59,541 bases of DNA, taken from positions 1 through 59,541 of the forward strand of contig JAPFEH010000080.1 of assembly GCA_026169195.1 (NCBI GenBank), read 5' to 3'. Below the pieces are notes generated by a model that saw nothing but the letters and a program-made list of their open reading frames with translations, was not told the DNA's origin and made no database searches. The DNA is from Dysosmobacter sp. GTDB taxonomy: Bacteria > Bacillota > Clostridia > Oscillospirales > Oscillospiraceae. This document shows, piece after piece, positions 1 to 8,309 of the stretch (within the stretch, counting starts at the first letter, position 1; each line of letters opens with the position of its first letter). The position numbers were made by a program, and so were the translations under genes.

Positions 1-355
1 AGTCTGGGCCGTATCTCAGTCCCAATGTGGCCGGTCAACCTCTCAGTCCGGCTACCCATCGTCGCCTAGGTGGGCCGTTACCCCGCCTACTAGCTAATGG
101 GACGCGAGGCCATCTTTCAGCGATAAATCTTTGATATCAAAGGGATGCCCCTCCGATATATCATGCGGTATTAGCAGTCGTTTCCAACTGTAGTCCCCCT
201 CTGAAAGGCAGGTTCCTCACGCGTTACTCACCAGTCCGCCACTAAGCATTCCTATCATTTGGCCGAAACCTCAATCAAGGGTGATCCGTACGACTTGCAT
301 GTGTTAAGCAAGCCGCCAGCGTTCGTCCTGAGCCAGGATCAAACTCTCTATAAAA
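1..355 (-). rRNA. 16S ribosomal RNA, 5' part (3' part runs off the window)
   Basis: The reverse complement begins with the conserved AGAGTTTGATCCTGGCTCAG region just inside position 348 and continues through ACATGCAAGTCG, GAGTAACGCGTGAGG and the GGACTGAGA block near E. coli position 320. About 350 bases of the gene are present; the gene is cut by the window start. The 5' end is estimated at about 355 from the spacing of the 27F site. Variable region 1 is short and the TGCTTAGTGGCGG and GACTGCTAATACCGCATGA segments resemble Oscillospiraceae (Clostridia). Family placement is by recognition, not by a database search. Confidence 0.97.
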
Positions 356-472
356 TGGTATCTAAACGACCGTATCCATTCAAATCTTTTACAGAGCTAT
401 TTGTCATAGCTTCATTTTTATAGTTACCGTTCCGCGTAATTGACTTAACCGCGTACTCGGCAACTTTTGGTT

Positions 473-490
473 ACAAGTCCTAAGACTTGT
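473..490 (-). other. stem-loop in the rRNA leader
   Basis: A perfect 7-bp stem (473-479 with 484-490) with a 4-base loop lies in the transcribed leader between the proximal rRNA promoter and the 16S 5' end. It may be a leader processing or antitermination element. No boxA was confidently identified. Confidence 0.4.
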
Positions 491-563
491 TCCCGTCTGG
501 TGCTTTCTTTTCGTTACGTTGTTTAATTTACAAGGTACACGCCGTGTCCGGCGGAACACCGCT

Positions 564-592
564 ATTATAACAAACTTCATTTCGTTTGTCAA
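564..592 (-). promoter_or_regulatory. rRNA promoter P1 (proximal, perfect consensus)
   Basis: On the minus strand TTGACA (587-592) and TATAAT (564-569) are separated by exactly 17 bases. Both hexamers match the sigma-A consensus perfectly, as expected for a very strong rRNA promoter about 200 bases upstream of the 16S gene. Confidence 0.9.
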
Positions 593-649
593 GCACTTTT
601 TTCAAAAGTTTTTGACGCCCGATCCGTTTGCCTTAGCAGCAACTTTTTT

Positions 650-678
650 AGTTTACCACAAGCTTGAAACTTTGTCAA
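650..678 (-). promoter_or_regulatory. rRNA promoter P2
   Basis: Minus-strand TTGACA (673-678), a 17-base spacer and TAAACT (650-655). The sequence just upstream of the -35 (TACTTGACAAAG) resembles the corresponding part of P1, suggesting a duplicated promoter unit. Confidence 0.7.
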
Positions 679-751
679 GTACTTTTTTCAAATCTTTCGA
701 TTTTCTTTTGCAGTTCTTTGCCGAAGCGCTTGCCTCAGCGACAGCTTTGTT

Positions 752-780
752 AGAATACCAAATCCCACCCGTTTTGTCAA
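752..780 (-). promoter_or_regulatory. rRNA promoter P3 (distal)
   Basis: Minus-strand TTGACA (775-780), a 17-base spacer and TATTCT (752-757). It is the third member of a stack of promoters about 90-100 bases apart, immediately after the putP terminator. Confidence 0.65.
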
Positions 781-802
781 TACCCAATTTCGACTTTTTT
801 CG

Positions 803-836
803 AAAAATGTATCCGCATGCCGAAGCATGCGGATAC
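803..836 (-). terminator. intrinsic terminator of the symporter gene
   Basis: On the minus strand a perfect 12-bp stem (825-836 with 809-820) closes on a UUCG tetraloop and is followed by an A then five U (803-807). It separates putP from the rRNA promoters. Confidence 0.9.
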
Positions 837-872
837 AACGGAGTTTCTATTATTATATGGTATATCTCCCGC

Positions 873-2408
873 TCACTGTTCTGCGTAAACCTCTTCAAAG
901 GTTTTGACAATTTCCTCATCAGGCTTTTTTGTCAGCAAGCTGACCACAACGATTGCAAGCGTCGCAACAGCGAAAGCAGGAAGCAGCTCATAGATATCCC
1001 ACATCCCGCCAATGGGCCGGACGCAGAACTTCCAGACAAACACCATCAAACCGCCGGCAACAAGCCCCGCCAGAATTCCCTGCCGGTTGCTCCGCTTCCA
1101 AAACAGCGCACACAGCATAGCCGGCCCAAAGGTTGCGCCAAAGCCTGCCCACGCAAAGGACACAATCTTAAATACGTTGCTGTCCGGATCGGCTGCCAGA
1201 AAAATGGAAATCACCGCGATCACCACAACGGTAAGACGGGCAATCAGCATATTCTGCTTATCAGTAAGCTTGATGCCGAATACGCATTGAACAATATTTT
1301 CAGAAAATGCCGAGGATGCCGCCAGCAGCTGGCTGTCCGCTGTGGACATGGTTGCCGCCAAAATGCCCGCCAAAATGCAGCCTGCCACAACAGCAGGGAA
1401 AATGCCATACTGAGACAGCAGGTCAGAAAGACGCACGATCACAGTTTCCGTAGCGCTTCCTTCCAAGAAAGGAATCCGTCCGGCAGCAGATACCGCATGG
1501 CCGATAAGACCGATAAACACTGCCACAGCCATGGAGATCACGACCCATACCGACGCGATCCGGCGGGACAGCTTCAGCTCTTTTTCATCTCTGATTGCCA
1601 TGAAGCGCACCAGAATATGCGGCATTCCGAAATAACCAAGGCCCCAAGCCATCATGGAAATGATGCGGATGATCCCGTAAGGCTCCGCATTCCCGGTGGA
1701 TACATTAAACGTCTGGCTAAAGCTGAGATACCCCGGCAGTGCCTGCGCATGACTCAACACCGCATCCAGACCACCAGCCTGAACGACACCGAATACCATG
1801 ATGATGCACAATGCAACCGTCATAATTACAGACTGAATCAAATCCATGGTCGCAACAGCGCTGAATCCGCCCACAGAGGTATAGCTGATGATCACAATGG
1901 CGCCGACCACCACAGCCAGCATATAATTCCATCCGAAAAGGCTGTTGAACAGCTTGCCGATGGCGGCCAATCCGGACGCCACATAGGGCACGAAGAAAAT
2001 CAGAATAATCAGCGCCGAAATACACATAATTACGGGCTTCTTCTCGTTGTACCGCTTTGAAATAAAGCTGGGAATGGTAATGGCATCCAACCGAACACTA
2101 TACCGCCGCAGCCGCTTGGCCACCAGCAGGAAATTCAGATAGGTGCCGACCGCCAATCCGATTGCCGTCCAGCTGGCATCCGCCACACCGCTGAGATATG
2201 CAAGGCCGGGAATGCCCATCAGCAAATAGCTGCTCATATCAGAAGCCTCGGCACTCATAGCGGTGACCAATGGGCCCATTCCGCGGCCACCCAAATAAAA
2301 GCCCTCCGAGCTCTTCTTGGAGCGCCGGCCGATCATAACACCGGTGACGATCACAAAACAGAGGTAGAGGATGATGGTTGCCATAATGCAGATTTGCGCA
2401 GTTGTCAT
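873..2408 (-). CDS. putP: sodium/proline symporter, SSS family
   Basis: A 511-residue integral membrane protein of the sodium:solute symporter family, most like PutP, which takes up L-proline with Na+. About 13 hydrophobic segments can be read. Family hallmarks include GGRGMGPLVTAMSAEASDMS near the N terminus and ILAGILAATMSTADSQLLAA in the region that forms the second Na+ site. ATG at 2408 is preferred because AAGGAGAG lies about 12 bases upstream; an in-frame GTG at 2429 sits inside that region. The gene is monocistronic, ending in its own terminator. The large palindrome upstream may control it. Substrate is inferred from family likeness. Confidence 0.92.
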   Translation of the reverse strand: MTTAQICIMATIILYLCFVIVTGVMIGRRSKKSSEGFYLGGRGMGPLVTAMSAEASDMSSYLLMGIPGLAYLSGVADASWTAIGLAVGTYLNFLLVAKRLRRYSVRLDAITIPSFISKRYNEKKPVIMCISALIILIFFVPYVASGLAAIGKLFNSLFGWNYMLAVVVGAIVIISYTSVGGFSAVATMDLIQSVIMTVALCIIMVFGVVQAGGLDAVLSHAQALPGYLSFSQTFNVSTGNAEPYGIIRIISMMAWGLGYFGMPHILVRFMAIRDEKELKLSRRIASVWVVISMAVAVFIGLIGHAVSAAGRIPFLEGSATETVIVRLSDLLSQYGIFPAVVAGCILAGILAATMSTADSQLLAASSAFSENIVQCVFGIKLTDKQNMLIARLTVVVIAVISIFLAADPDSNVFKIVSFAWAGFGATFGPAMLCALFWKRSNRQGILAGLVAGGLMVFVWKFCVRPIGGMWDIYELLPAFAVATLAIVVVSLLTKKPDEEIVKTFEEVYAEQ

Positions 2409-2474
2409 AAGATGTTCTCTCTCCTTCACACTTCAATGGATGATATCATACCACACTTTTTACAAGAATGAAAT

Positions 2475-2514
2475 ACAGAACGAAGTATAGAATACATTCT
2501 ATACTTCGTTCTGT
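2475..2514. promoter_or_regulatory. 40-bp palindrome, candidate operator between the TetR gene and putP
   Basis: Two perfect 19-base arms (2475-2493 and 2496-2514) surround a 2-base centre. There is no U-run on either side, so it does not look like a terminator. It sits about 70-105 bases upstream of the putP start and downstream of the TetR gene stop, upstream of a possible putP -10 (TATGAT, minus strand, near 2447-2452). Symmetry and place suit a TetR-type operator. Binding is an inference. Confidence 0.6.
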
Positions 2515-2586
2515 TGAAATCCGCAATTCCATTGTGGTGCAGATTGTTGACGCCGGACTGTTTTTGGTATGATTGCTTATCGAAAA

Positions 2587-3195
2587 TCAAGAGTCTCCCT
2601 CTGTTTGTTGTTCTGCCCGATAGCTTTCTAAAAACAGGGGCGTCACACGTTCCGTATAGGAAACCAGCGAATAATCGCCGCCGGCCAGACACCAGTCATA
2701 CAAAAGCGCCCGCTCCCACATGGCATAAGCCCGCAGAATCTCATTGACCGTCCGGTCCGTGCGCAGGCTGCCTTCCTGCTGCCCCTCTGTAATGATCTGC
2801 CTCAGCAGCTTAAAGTAAATCCGGTTGCGGTCCAGCAAGTGCTTCTCTCCCCGGGCCAGAAGCTGTGTGGACAACAGGCGTGCCAGCAGATCCATCGAGA
2901 CGCCCCCGTCGATCATGTCAAACAATTCATGATTCAAATAAACCAGCTTTTCCATCGCATCCAGCGACGGGTCCATCGTCTTCATCAACTGCTCATATTT
3001 CTCATCGAATACATAAGCAAGCGTCCCCAGCAAAGCATCCTTCCCGTCAAAATAGTGATAAAAAGATCCTTTGGAAGTCTCTGATTCAAACACGATGTCT
3101 TCTACCGTAGTATCCTCGTATCCCTGCTCATAAAACAGCTTCCATGCCGCCGAAATGATACGTCCCTTGGTATTTCTGGTATTTTTTCTTGGCAC
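2587..3195 (-). CDS. TetR/AcrR family transcriptional regulator
   Basis: A 202-residue one-component regulator. The N-terminal helix-turn-helix is clear: GRIISAAWKLFYEQGYEDTT, then VEDIVFESETSKGSFYHYFDGK, the standard TetR recognition helix with YHYF. The C-terminal ligand-binding half is helical and not assignable to a ligand. The start is GTG at 3195, with AAGGAGG eight bases upstream; earlier in-frame starts lack such a site. It is followed by the 40-bp palindrome and putP in the same direction, so control of putP and of itself is plausible but unproven. Confidence 0.9.
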   Translation of the reverse strand: MPRKNTRNTKGRIISAAWKLFYEQGYEDTTVEDIVFESETSKGSFYHYFDGKDALLGTLAYVFDEKYEQLMKTMDPSLDAMEKLVYLNHELFDMIDGGVSMDLLARLLSTQLLARGEKHLLDRNRIYFKLLRQIITEGQQEGSLRTDRTVNEILRAYAMWERALLYDWCLAGGDYSLVSYTERVTPLFLESYRAEQQTEGDS

Positions 3196-3225
3196 GTCCC
3201 GGTCCTCCTTGACGACTTTTTTTCT

Positions 3226-3254
3226 ACTATAATCGGTTGTGCCCATGAAATCAA
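3226..3254 (-). promoter_or_regulatory. promoter of the TetR gene
   Basis: Minus-strand TTGATT (3249-3254), 17-base spacer and TATAGT (3226-3231), ending about 30 bases before the GTG start. Confidence 0.6.
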
Positions 3255-3311
3255 GCTGCAGAATCCGGCTGCACCGCATTTTTTGCATGATTTTCAGCAC
3301 ATTCTCCCGTA

Positions 3312-3339
3312 TTCAAAACCTCGCATCTCCTGTTATAAT
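3312..3339 (+). promoter_or_regulatory. promoter of dapF
   Basis: TTCAAA (3312-3317), 16-base spacer and perfect TATAAT (3334-3339), about 26 bases before the dapF start. Confidence 0.65.
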
Positions 3340-3365
3340 AGTTCAAAAAGGCAAGGAGGAGCAGT

Positions 3366-4223
3366 ATGCAGTTCTGGAAAATGAACGGCGCAGGAAATGA
3401 CTTTATTGTGCTGAACAATCTGGACAATCGCCTTCCCAGAGAGATTCTTCCTCAAATCGCACGTACCCTGTGTGAGCGGCATCTGTCCATCGGCAGCGAT
3501 GGTCTGATGGTAATCGTGCCTCCCACGCAGGGCGGCGATTACCGGATGCTGTTTTATAATTCCGATGGCAGTATGGGCGAAATGTGCGGTAACGGCGCCC
3601 GATGCATCTGCCGGTACGGCTATGAAACCGGTCTGGCCGGAGAAACGCAGACCGTAGAGACCACCGCCGGCATCATAACCGGAAAGCGGATCTCTGCGCG
3701 GTCTTACAAAATCCGCCTCAACGATCCCACCAACATCCAGCTGCACTGTCCCGTGGAGGTGGGCGGCGTCATCTATGACTGCGCTTATGTGGAACTTGGA
3801 AACCCCGGCATCCCGCACGCCGTTGTCCCCTATCACGACCTGCAAAACGCTGACCAGCAGGAGCTTCGGGAGTTGGGCCGCGCCATCCGCTGGCACCCCT
3901 CCTTCCCGAAAGGTGCCAATGTCAATTTCTATGAGCTGATCGGCGAAGACCATATTTATGAACGGACTTTCGAGCGCGGCGTGGAGGATTTCACCTATGC
4001 CTGCGGCACCGGCACCGGCTCTGTGGTAACCGTCCTGACTCTGCAGGGAAAGGTCAGCGGTCATCAGGTTCAGGCCGACATGACCGGCGGACAGCTGATC
4101 GTTGATGCAGAACGGGTCAACACCCGCATTGCAGATCTCTATCTTACGGGTCCAACGAATATTGTTTGCAAGGGCGAGGTCACGGACGAGGATCTCTGCC
4201 TTTCCAAAGCATCTGTGGTGTGA
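3366..4223 (+). CDS. dapF: diaminopimelate epimerase
   Basis: A 285-residue enzyme that converts LL- to meso-diaminopimelate, the precursor of lysine and of the peptidoglycan cross-link, in the cytoplasm. It starts with the family signature FWKMNGAGNDFIV. The two catalytic cysteines are visible in EMCGNGARC (about residue 75) and YACGTGTGSV (about residue 218), each in one of the two pseudo-symmetric halves. AAGGAGGA lies just upstream of ATG 3366. It is followed 15 bases later by a transporter gene and both probably share one transcript. Length is normal for the family. Confidence 0.97.
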   Translation: MQFWKMNGAGNDFIVLNNLDNRLPREILPQIARTLCERHLSIGSDGLMVIVPPTQGGDYRMLFYNSDGSMGEMCGNGARCICRYGYETGLAGETQTVETTAGIITGKRISARSYKIRLNDPTNIQLHCPVEVGGVIYDCAYVELGNPGIPHAVVPYHDLQNADQQELRELGRAIRWHPSFPKGANVNFYELIGEDHIYERTFERGVEDFTYACGTGTGSVVTVLTLQGKVSGHQVQADMTGGQLIVDAERVNTRIADLYLTGPTNIVCKGEVTDEDLCLSKASVV

Positions 4224-4238
4224 TAAAAAGGAGGAACG

Positions 4239-5528
4239 ATGATGGAAGCGAAATCTGTTGCAAAAAATTACCGTTTTATGGCCATTATGATCGGGGCCAT
4301 GGTTCTGGGCGCCCTGCTGGGCTGGTTCTGGCCGATCGTCAAGGACGCCGACGGCAATGTGCTGAATGCCGGCGCCACCGTGCTCAAACCCATCGGCACC
4401 GTTTTTATCAATATGATGTTCTGCATTGTGGTGCCGCTGGTCTTTGCCTCAATCTCCAGCGCTGTGGCCAACATGAAAAGCCGCAAACGGGCCGGCAAGA
4501 TCATGGGAACCACTGTGGCGACCTTTGTCGTTACTGGCGCCATCGCCGCAGTAATCATGTTCGTTCTGGTCAACATCTTCCCTCCGGTTCTCTCCCCTTG
4601 GACCGAACTGCCTTCCGAGGAAATGGGTGAATATGCCTCCCTCAGTCAGATGATCGTCAACTTCTTCACTGCGGAAGATTTTGTCGGCCTGCTGAGCCGG
4701 AAGGCCATGCTGCCGTTGATCGTTTTTTCCCTGCTGTTTGGCTTTGCTGTGAATCTGAACGGCGGAAAAGAGACGATCGTTGGAAAATTTCTGGAAGACC
4801 TGACCAACGTCATGCTGAAGTTCGTCCAAATCGTTACCTACTATGCACCCATTGCATTCTTTGCCATCTTTGCCGATCTGGTCGCAACCTACGGTTCTCA
4901 GGTCATCGAGAACTACGGCCGTGCTCTGGCGCTGTATTATCCCCTGTGCTTCCTCTACATTTTCACCGCGTGGCCTTTGTTTGCCTGGTTCGGCGGTGGT
5001 AAGGGCGCAGTAAAAACCATGTTCCAGCACGTGGCAAAGCCTGCTATCGTGTCTCTGGGAACCTGTTCCTCCGTGGCTACCATTCCCGCCAATATGGAGG
5101 AAGCGCAAGCCACCGGCATTTCCAAGGACGTCTCCGACATGGTTCTGCCGCTGGGTGCCACCATGCACATGGACGGCTCCTGCTTCTCCTGCGTACTGAA
5201 GATCGCCTTCGTTCTGGGGGTATTCGGTCAGGATCTCGGTATGAATATGCTGATTCCTGTCGTGCTGGTAGCCGTCCTGTCTTCCGTTGGTATGAGCGGC
5301 GTTCCCGGCGGCGGCTACATCGGCGAATACATCATCTGCTCCATTTTCTTCCCTGAGCAGATCACCGTTGCCTTCCCCATTCTGGTTGCCATCGGTAATC
5401 TGGTGGATCCCCCTGCCACCATGATCAACGCCGCCGGCGACTATGTGGTCAGCTTCCTTGTTTCCCGTTTTGTGGACGGGAAGGACTGGCTGCAAAAGGC
5501 CATGGCTGAAAAAAAACAAGCACTTTGA
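4239..5528 (+). CDS. dicarboxylate/amino acid:cation symporter (DAACS family)
   Basis: A 429-residue member of the GltP/DctA/SstT family, which imports acidic or small neutral amino acids or C4-dicarboxylates with Na+ or H+. The re-entrant loop and transport core are recognisable: SLGTCSSVATIPA, then LPLGATMHMDGSC, a glycine-rich GVPGGGYIG, and near the C terminus GNLVDPPATMINAAGD. AGGAGG precedes two adjacent ATGs (4239 and 4242); either may be used. The gene is cotranscribed with dapF and ends at a strong hairpin. The convergent L-serine dehydratase genes make serine or a related amino acid a possible substrate, but that is only context. Confidence 0.92.
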   Translation: MMEAKSVAKNYRFMAIMIGAMVLGALLGWFWPIVKDADGNVLNAGATVLKPIGTVFINMMFCIVVPLVFASISSAVANMKSRKRAGKIMGTTVATFVVTGAIAAVIMFVLVNIFPPVLSPWTELPSEEMGEYASLSQMIVNFFTAEDFVGLLSRKAMLPLIVFSLLFGFAVNLNGGKETIVGKFLEDLTNVMLKFVQIVTYYAPIAFFAIFADLVATYGSQVIENYGRALALYYPLCFLYIFTAWPLFAWFGGGKGAVKTMFQHVAKPAIVSLGTCSSVATIPANMEEAQATGISKDVSDMVLPLGATMHMDGSCFSCVLKIAFVLGVFGQDLGMNMLIPVVLVAVLSSVGMSGVPGGGYIGEYIICSIFFPEQITVAFPILVAIGNLVDPPATMINAAGDYVVSFLVSRFVDGKDWLQKAMAEKKQAL

Positions 5529-5534
5529 TCCATC

Positions 5535-5570
5535 AAAGAGCCGCTGTTCGCAAGCGAACAGCGGCTCTTT
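5535..5570 (+). terminator. terminator between the symporter and sdaAA genes, probably bidirectional
   Basis: A 16-bp stem (5535-5550 with 5555-5570) around CAAG is followed by T-rich sequence on the plus strand and has an A/T flank for the convergent gene. Confidence 0.88.
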
Positions 5571-5588
5571 TGCTTTGTAATCCATTCA

Positions 5589-6464
5589 TCATGGATGATG
5601 CTTCATTTTTTCCTTCACATTCTGTCCGAAGGGCGTGGCAGCCAGCCCTCCCAGCGCCGTTTCCCGGAATTCCATCGGCATCCGCCTTCCCACATCTCCC
5701 ATACATTCGATCACCTCATCCACGGGGATCCGGCTGGTAATACCGGCCAATGCCATATCCGCACAACTGACTGCGTTGACCGCACCGATCACATTCCGCT
5801 TGACACACGGGACCTCCACCAGTCCGGCAACAGGATCACAAATCAATCCCATTAAATTTTTAAGTGCCATCGCCGCAGCATGCCCGATCTGCTCTGCCGA
5901 GCCGCCCCGCAATGCTGTCAGAGCACCTGACGCCATAGCGCTGGCGGAACCGATCTCCGCCTGACACCCTCCGGAAGCTCCGGCAATGCTGGCGCGATGA
6001 CCAATGACTGCGCCGATTCCGGCAGAGACATAAAGCGCTTGAATCACCGCATCCTCCTCTGCATCTCCAGTACGATACAGCGGTACCAATACCGCCGGCA
6101 GCACACCGCAGGCCCCCGCCGTGGGAGCCGCCACAATTTTGCGCATACAGGCATTGGATTCTCCCACACACAGCGCGGTGGCGATCACCTCCTGCAGATA
6201 ACTTCCGGAAAGCGCGCTTCCCGTTTCCGCATAAGCCCGCATCCGGGCGCCATCTCCGCCCACCAGACCGCTGACCGACCGGCGGCCGCCCTCATAAGAC
6301 GCTACCGACTCCAGCATGGCCCGCCACGTCGCCCGCATCTTTTCAAAGGACTCCTCCGCCGTTACCTGCCGCTCTTCCACATCCGTGTCCAGCACCACCT
6401 GCCAGAAAGGCCGATTTCTTTCCCTGCTTTGCTCAAAAATCTCCCGCATGGAATCCAGTGCCAT
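5589..6464 (-). CDS. sdaAA: L-serine dehydratase, alpha subunit (iron-sulfur)
   Basis: A 291-residue subunit of the oxygen-sensitive [4Fe-4S] L-serine dehydratase, which deaminates L-serine to pyruvate and ammonia. Cysteines that fit the cluster ligands occur in the family-typical contexts APTAGACGVLPA, LICDPVAGLVEVPCVKRN and NAVSCADMAL. ATG 6464 is chosen because AAGGAGG lies six bases upstream; longer in-frame versions run back into the beta subunit gene. It follows the beta gene by one base, a translationally coupled pair. Fermentation of serine fits an anaerobe. Confidence 0.95.
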   Translation of the reverse strand: MALDSMREIFEQSRERNRPFWQVVLDTDVEERQVTAEESFEKMRATWRAMLESVASYEGGRRSVSGLVGGDGARMRAYAETGSALSGSYLQEVIATALCVGESNACMRKIVAAPTAGACGVLPAVLVPLYRTGDAEEDAVIQALYVSAGIGAVIGHRASIAGASGGCQAEIGSASAMASGALTALRGGSAEQIGHAAAMALKNLMGLICDPVAGLVEVPCVKRNVIGAVNAVSCADMALAGITSRIPVDEVIECMGDVGRRMPMEFRETALGGLAATPFGQNVKEKMKHHP

Positions 6465-6465
6465 G

Positions 6466-7131
6466 TCAGTCCTCCTTCTCGTAATAGGTGATTCTCCTAA
6501 TACCCGGCAATCTTTCGATTCGTATCCGCGCAGCCGGCGGGATCTTTTGATCCGTTTCAATGACCGTCAGCGCATCACCGCCCCGACGGTCTCTGCACAG
6601 ATTCATATTCGCGATATTGATTCCCGCATCTGCCAGCTCCCGTGTTACGTTGGCGATTTCTCCGGCAATATCCTGATGACGGAGAATCAGTGTATTGAAT
6701 ATTCCGGTAAAACTGACCTCCACACCATTGAGTTTCTCTACCCGGATCCGTCCACCGCCCGTGGAGGCAGCCTGCATTTCCAGCCGGATCCCGTTTTGAT
6801 CCTCAACAGTCAGCACCGCTGTATTCGGATGTGCTTCCCGCAGGCGGGCTGTATAAAACGAAAAGCGAAGCCCGCGTTCCTGCGCCAGTTGAAAGCTGTG
6901 TGGAATCTCCATATCATCCGGTTTCAAGCCCAGCAAGCCTGCCACCAGTGCCCGGTCCGTGCCATGCCCTTCTCCTGTTTCCGCAAAGGAGCCGTACAAT
7001 CCGATCTCTGCCTGTACCGGCTCCTGTCCCAGCAGTGTCCGGGCCATCCGGCCAATGCGCACCGCACCTGCCGTATGAGAACTGGAGGGGCCAACCATCA
7101 CCGGCCCCAGAATATCAAAAATATCCAGCAT
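6466..7131 (-). CDS. sdaAB: L-serine dehydratase, beta subunit
   Basis: A 221-residue partner of SdaAA. The N-terminal half carries the family signature DILGPVMVGPSSSHTAGAVR; the C-terminal half (from about residue 148) is an ACT domain, FTGIFNTLILRHQDIAGEIA onward, which usually binds an amino acid effector. ATG 7131 has AAGGAG seven bases upstream; an alternative ATG at 7137 is too close to it. First gene of a two-gene operon lying after the degV terminator. Confidence 0.95.
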   Translation of the reverse strand: MLDIFDILGPVMVGPSSSHTAGAVRIGRMARTLLGQEPVQAEIGLYGSFAETGEGHGTDRALVAGLLGLKPDDMEIPHSFQLAQERGLRFSFYTARLREAHPNTAVLTVEDQNGIRLEMQAASTGGGRIRVEKLNGVEVSFTGIFNTLILRHQDIAGEIANVTRELADAGINIANMNLCRDRRGGDALTVIETDQKIPPAARIRIERLPGIRRITYYEKED

Positions 7132-7196
7132 TTGCATTCTCCTTTTCACATCTCAGGTATCACGATCCGCTTTCCAAACCGGCCTGCATTCTACGA

Positions 7197-7236
7197 AAGA
7201 AAAGGAGCCTGTATCCATCATCCATACAGGCTCCTT
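7197..7236 (-). terminator. degV terminator
   Basis: Minus-strand hairpin with 13-bp arms (7224-7236 with 7202-7214), 9-base loop, followed by a T-rich run. Confidence 0.85.
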
Positions 7237-7247
7237 GTTTTTTCATA

Positions 7248-8114
7248 TCAGTCCAGCAATTGAACCGCCGCGCCCAACACTCCGTCGCCAATGTAAACAC
7301 TGAGGGTCCCGTCGATCTCCCCCTCCCACAGATGACTGTAATCGGGCAGCGCTGCTGTCAGCTTTTCCTTAACCGTCTTCATCTCTTCGGGTACACCGCC
7401 ATTTGCCACAGCCAGATTATACTGCCGATGCCCTCCGCAGCTTCTCACCGTCATGGAAATCAGTTTATCCATCACCTGAAGCCGGCCGCGAACTTTCGCC
7501 ACCGACTGAAGCTGACCGTCACCGGCGAACGTGATGATGGGCTTGATCTGCAGCAGCGTCCCCGCCGTAGCGGTCACTTTTCCGATGCGGCCGCCTTTCA
7601 TCAGATACTCCAAGGTATCCACGGAAAAGAACGGGAAGGTATTTTCGATCAGTTTCGGGATCCGGCGCTCCGTCAGTTCTTCCCAGCCCATACCGTTTTC
7701 CAGATCCTCCGCAGCCTGCAAAACCGTCATTCCCTGCCCCAAAGAGCCGCTGAGAGAATCAAACACCCGCACTGTCAGCTTTTCTCCGCACTCCTCCGCC
7801 AACAGCCGGACCAAATTATAGGTGCCGGACAATCCGCTGGAGAGCATAATGGCAACCACGCCGTCATAGCCCTCAGCAATGATCTGCTGAAACACGCAGC
7901 CCACATCCTCCGCAGCCGGAAGCGAGGTCTGCGGCAGTTCTCCCGCCCGCAGACGCGCATAGATATCGGCGCCCCGGATGTCAACACCATCCCGGTATTC
8001 TCCATCCTGACACAAGATCCGCAGCGGCACTACAAAAATATGTTTTTCCCGGATCACCTGCGGAGAAAGATCCGCACAGGAATCCGTCAGCAGTGCAATC
8101 TTCTTTGGGTTCAT
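7248..8114 (-). CDS. DegV family fatty-acid-binding protein
   Basis: A 288-residue DegV protein. Members bind a single fatty acid and, as FakB, present it to the kinase FakA for phosphorylation and entry into phospholipid synthesis. Family marks are TDSCADL at the N terminus, MLSSGLSGTYN in the middle, the FFSVDTLEYLMKGGRIGK block and the QIKPIITF segment that follow. GGGAGAG precedes the ATG. It stands alone between a promoter with an overlapping inverted repeat and a terminator. No fakA is seen in the window. Confidence 0.93.
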   Translation of the reverse strand: MNPKKIALLTDSCADLSPQVIREKHIFVVPLRILCQDGEYRDGVDIRGADIYARLRAGELPQTSLPAAEDVGCVFQQIIAEGYDGVVAIMLSSGLSGTYNLVRLLAEECGEKLTVRVFDSLSGSLGQGMTVLQAAEDLENGMGWEELTERRIPKLIENTFPFFSVDTLEYLMKGGRIGKVTATAGTLLQIKPIITFAGDGQLQSVAKVRGRLQVMDKLISMTVRSCGGHRQYNLAVANGGVPEEMKTVKEKLTAALPDYSHLWEGEIDGTLSVYIGDGVLGAAVQLLD

Positions 8115-8143
8115 AACATTCTCTCCCGTTGTGTATTTTTTTG

Positions 8144-8172
8144 ATTATCCCACAAATTCCACAAAACTGCAA
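8144..8172 (-). promoter_or_regulatory. promoter of degV
   Basis: Minus-strand TTGCAG (8167-8172), 17-base spacer and GATAAT (8144-8149), about 30 bases before the ATG. Confidence 0.6.
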
Positions 8173-8187
8173 GAACTATCCTTGCAG
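8167..8187. repeat. inverted repeat over the degV -35 region
   Basis: CTGCAAG and CTTGCAG are perfect 7-base arms separated by 7 bases; one arm overlaps the degV -35 hexamer. This is the place a repressor would bind, but no regulator is identified. Confidence 0.45.
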
Positions 8188-8221
8188 GTCCGCGGAATTT
8201 CCAATTCGCCTGTTGACCGTC

Positions 8222-8250
8222 TTGATTTTTCTCCCGTTCCACCGTATACT
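8222..8250 (+). promoter_or_regulatory. promoter of the macrodomain gene
   Basis: TTGATT (8222-8227), 17-base spacer and TATACT (8245-8250), about 60 bases upstream of the start. Confidence 0.6.
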
Positions 8251-8309
8251 CAATCATAAAAGCATTGCTGACGCTGCTGTTTGAAAAAAATCAAACCTAG
8301 GAGGCTTTT

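Noticed and set aside
404-592. 62-codon minus-strand frame in the rRNA leader.
   Set aside because: It covers the P1 promoter and the leader RNA.
519-2060. 513-codon plus-strand frame from the rRNA leader into putP.
   Set aside because: Covers rRNA promoters and antisense putP; no coding features.
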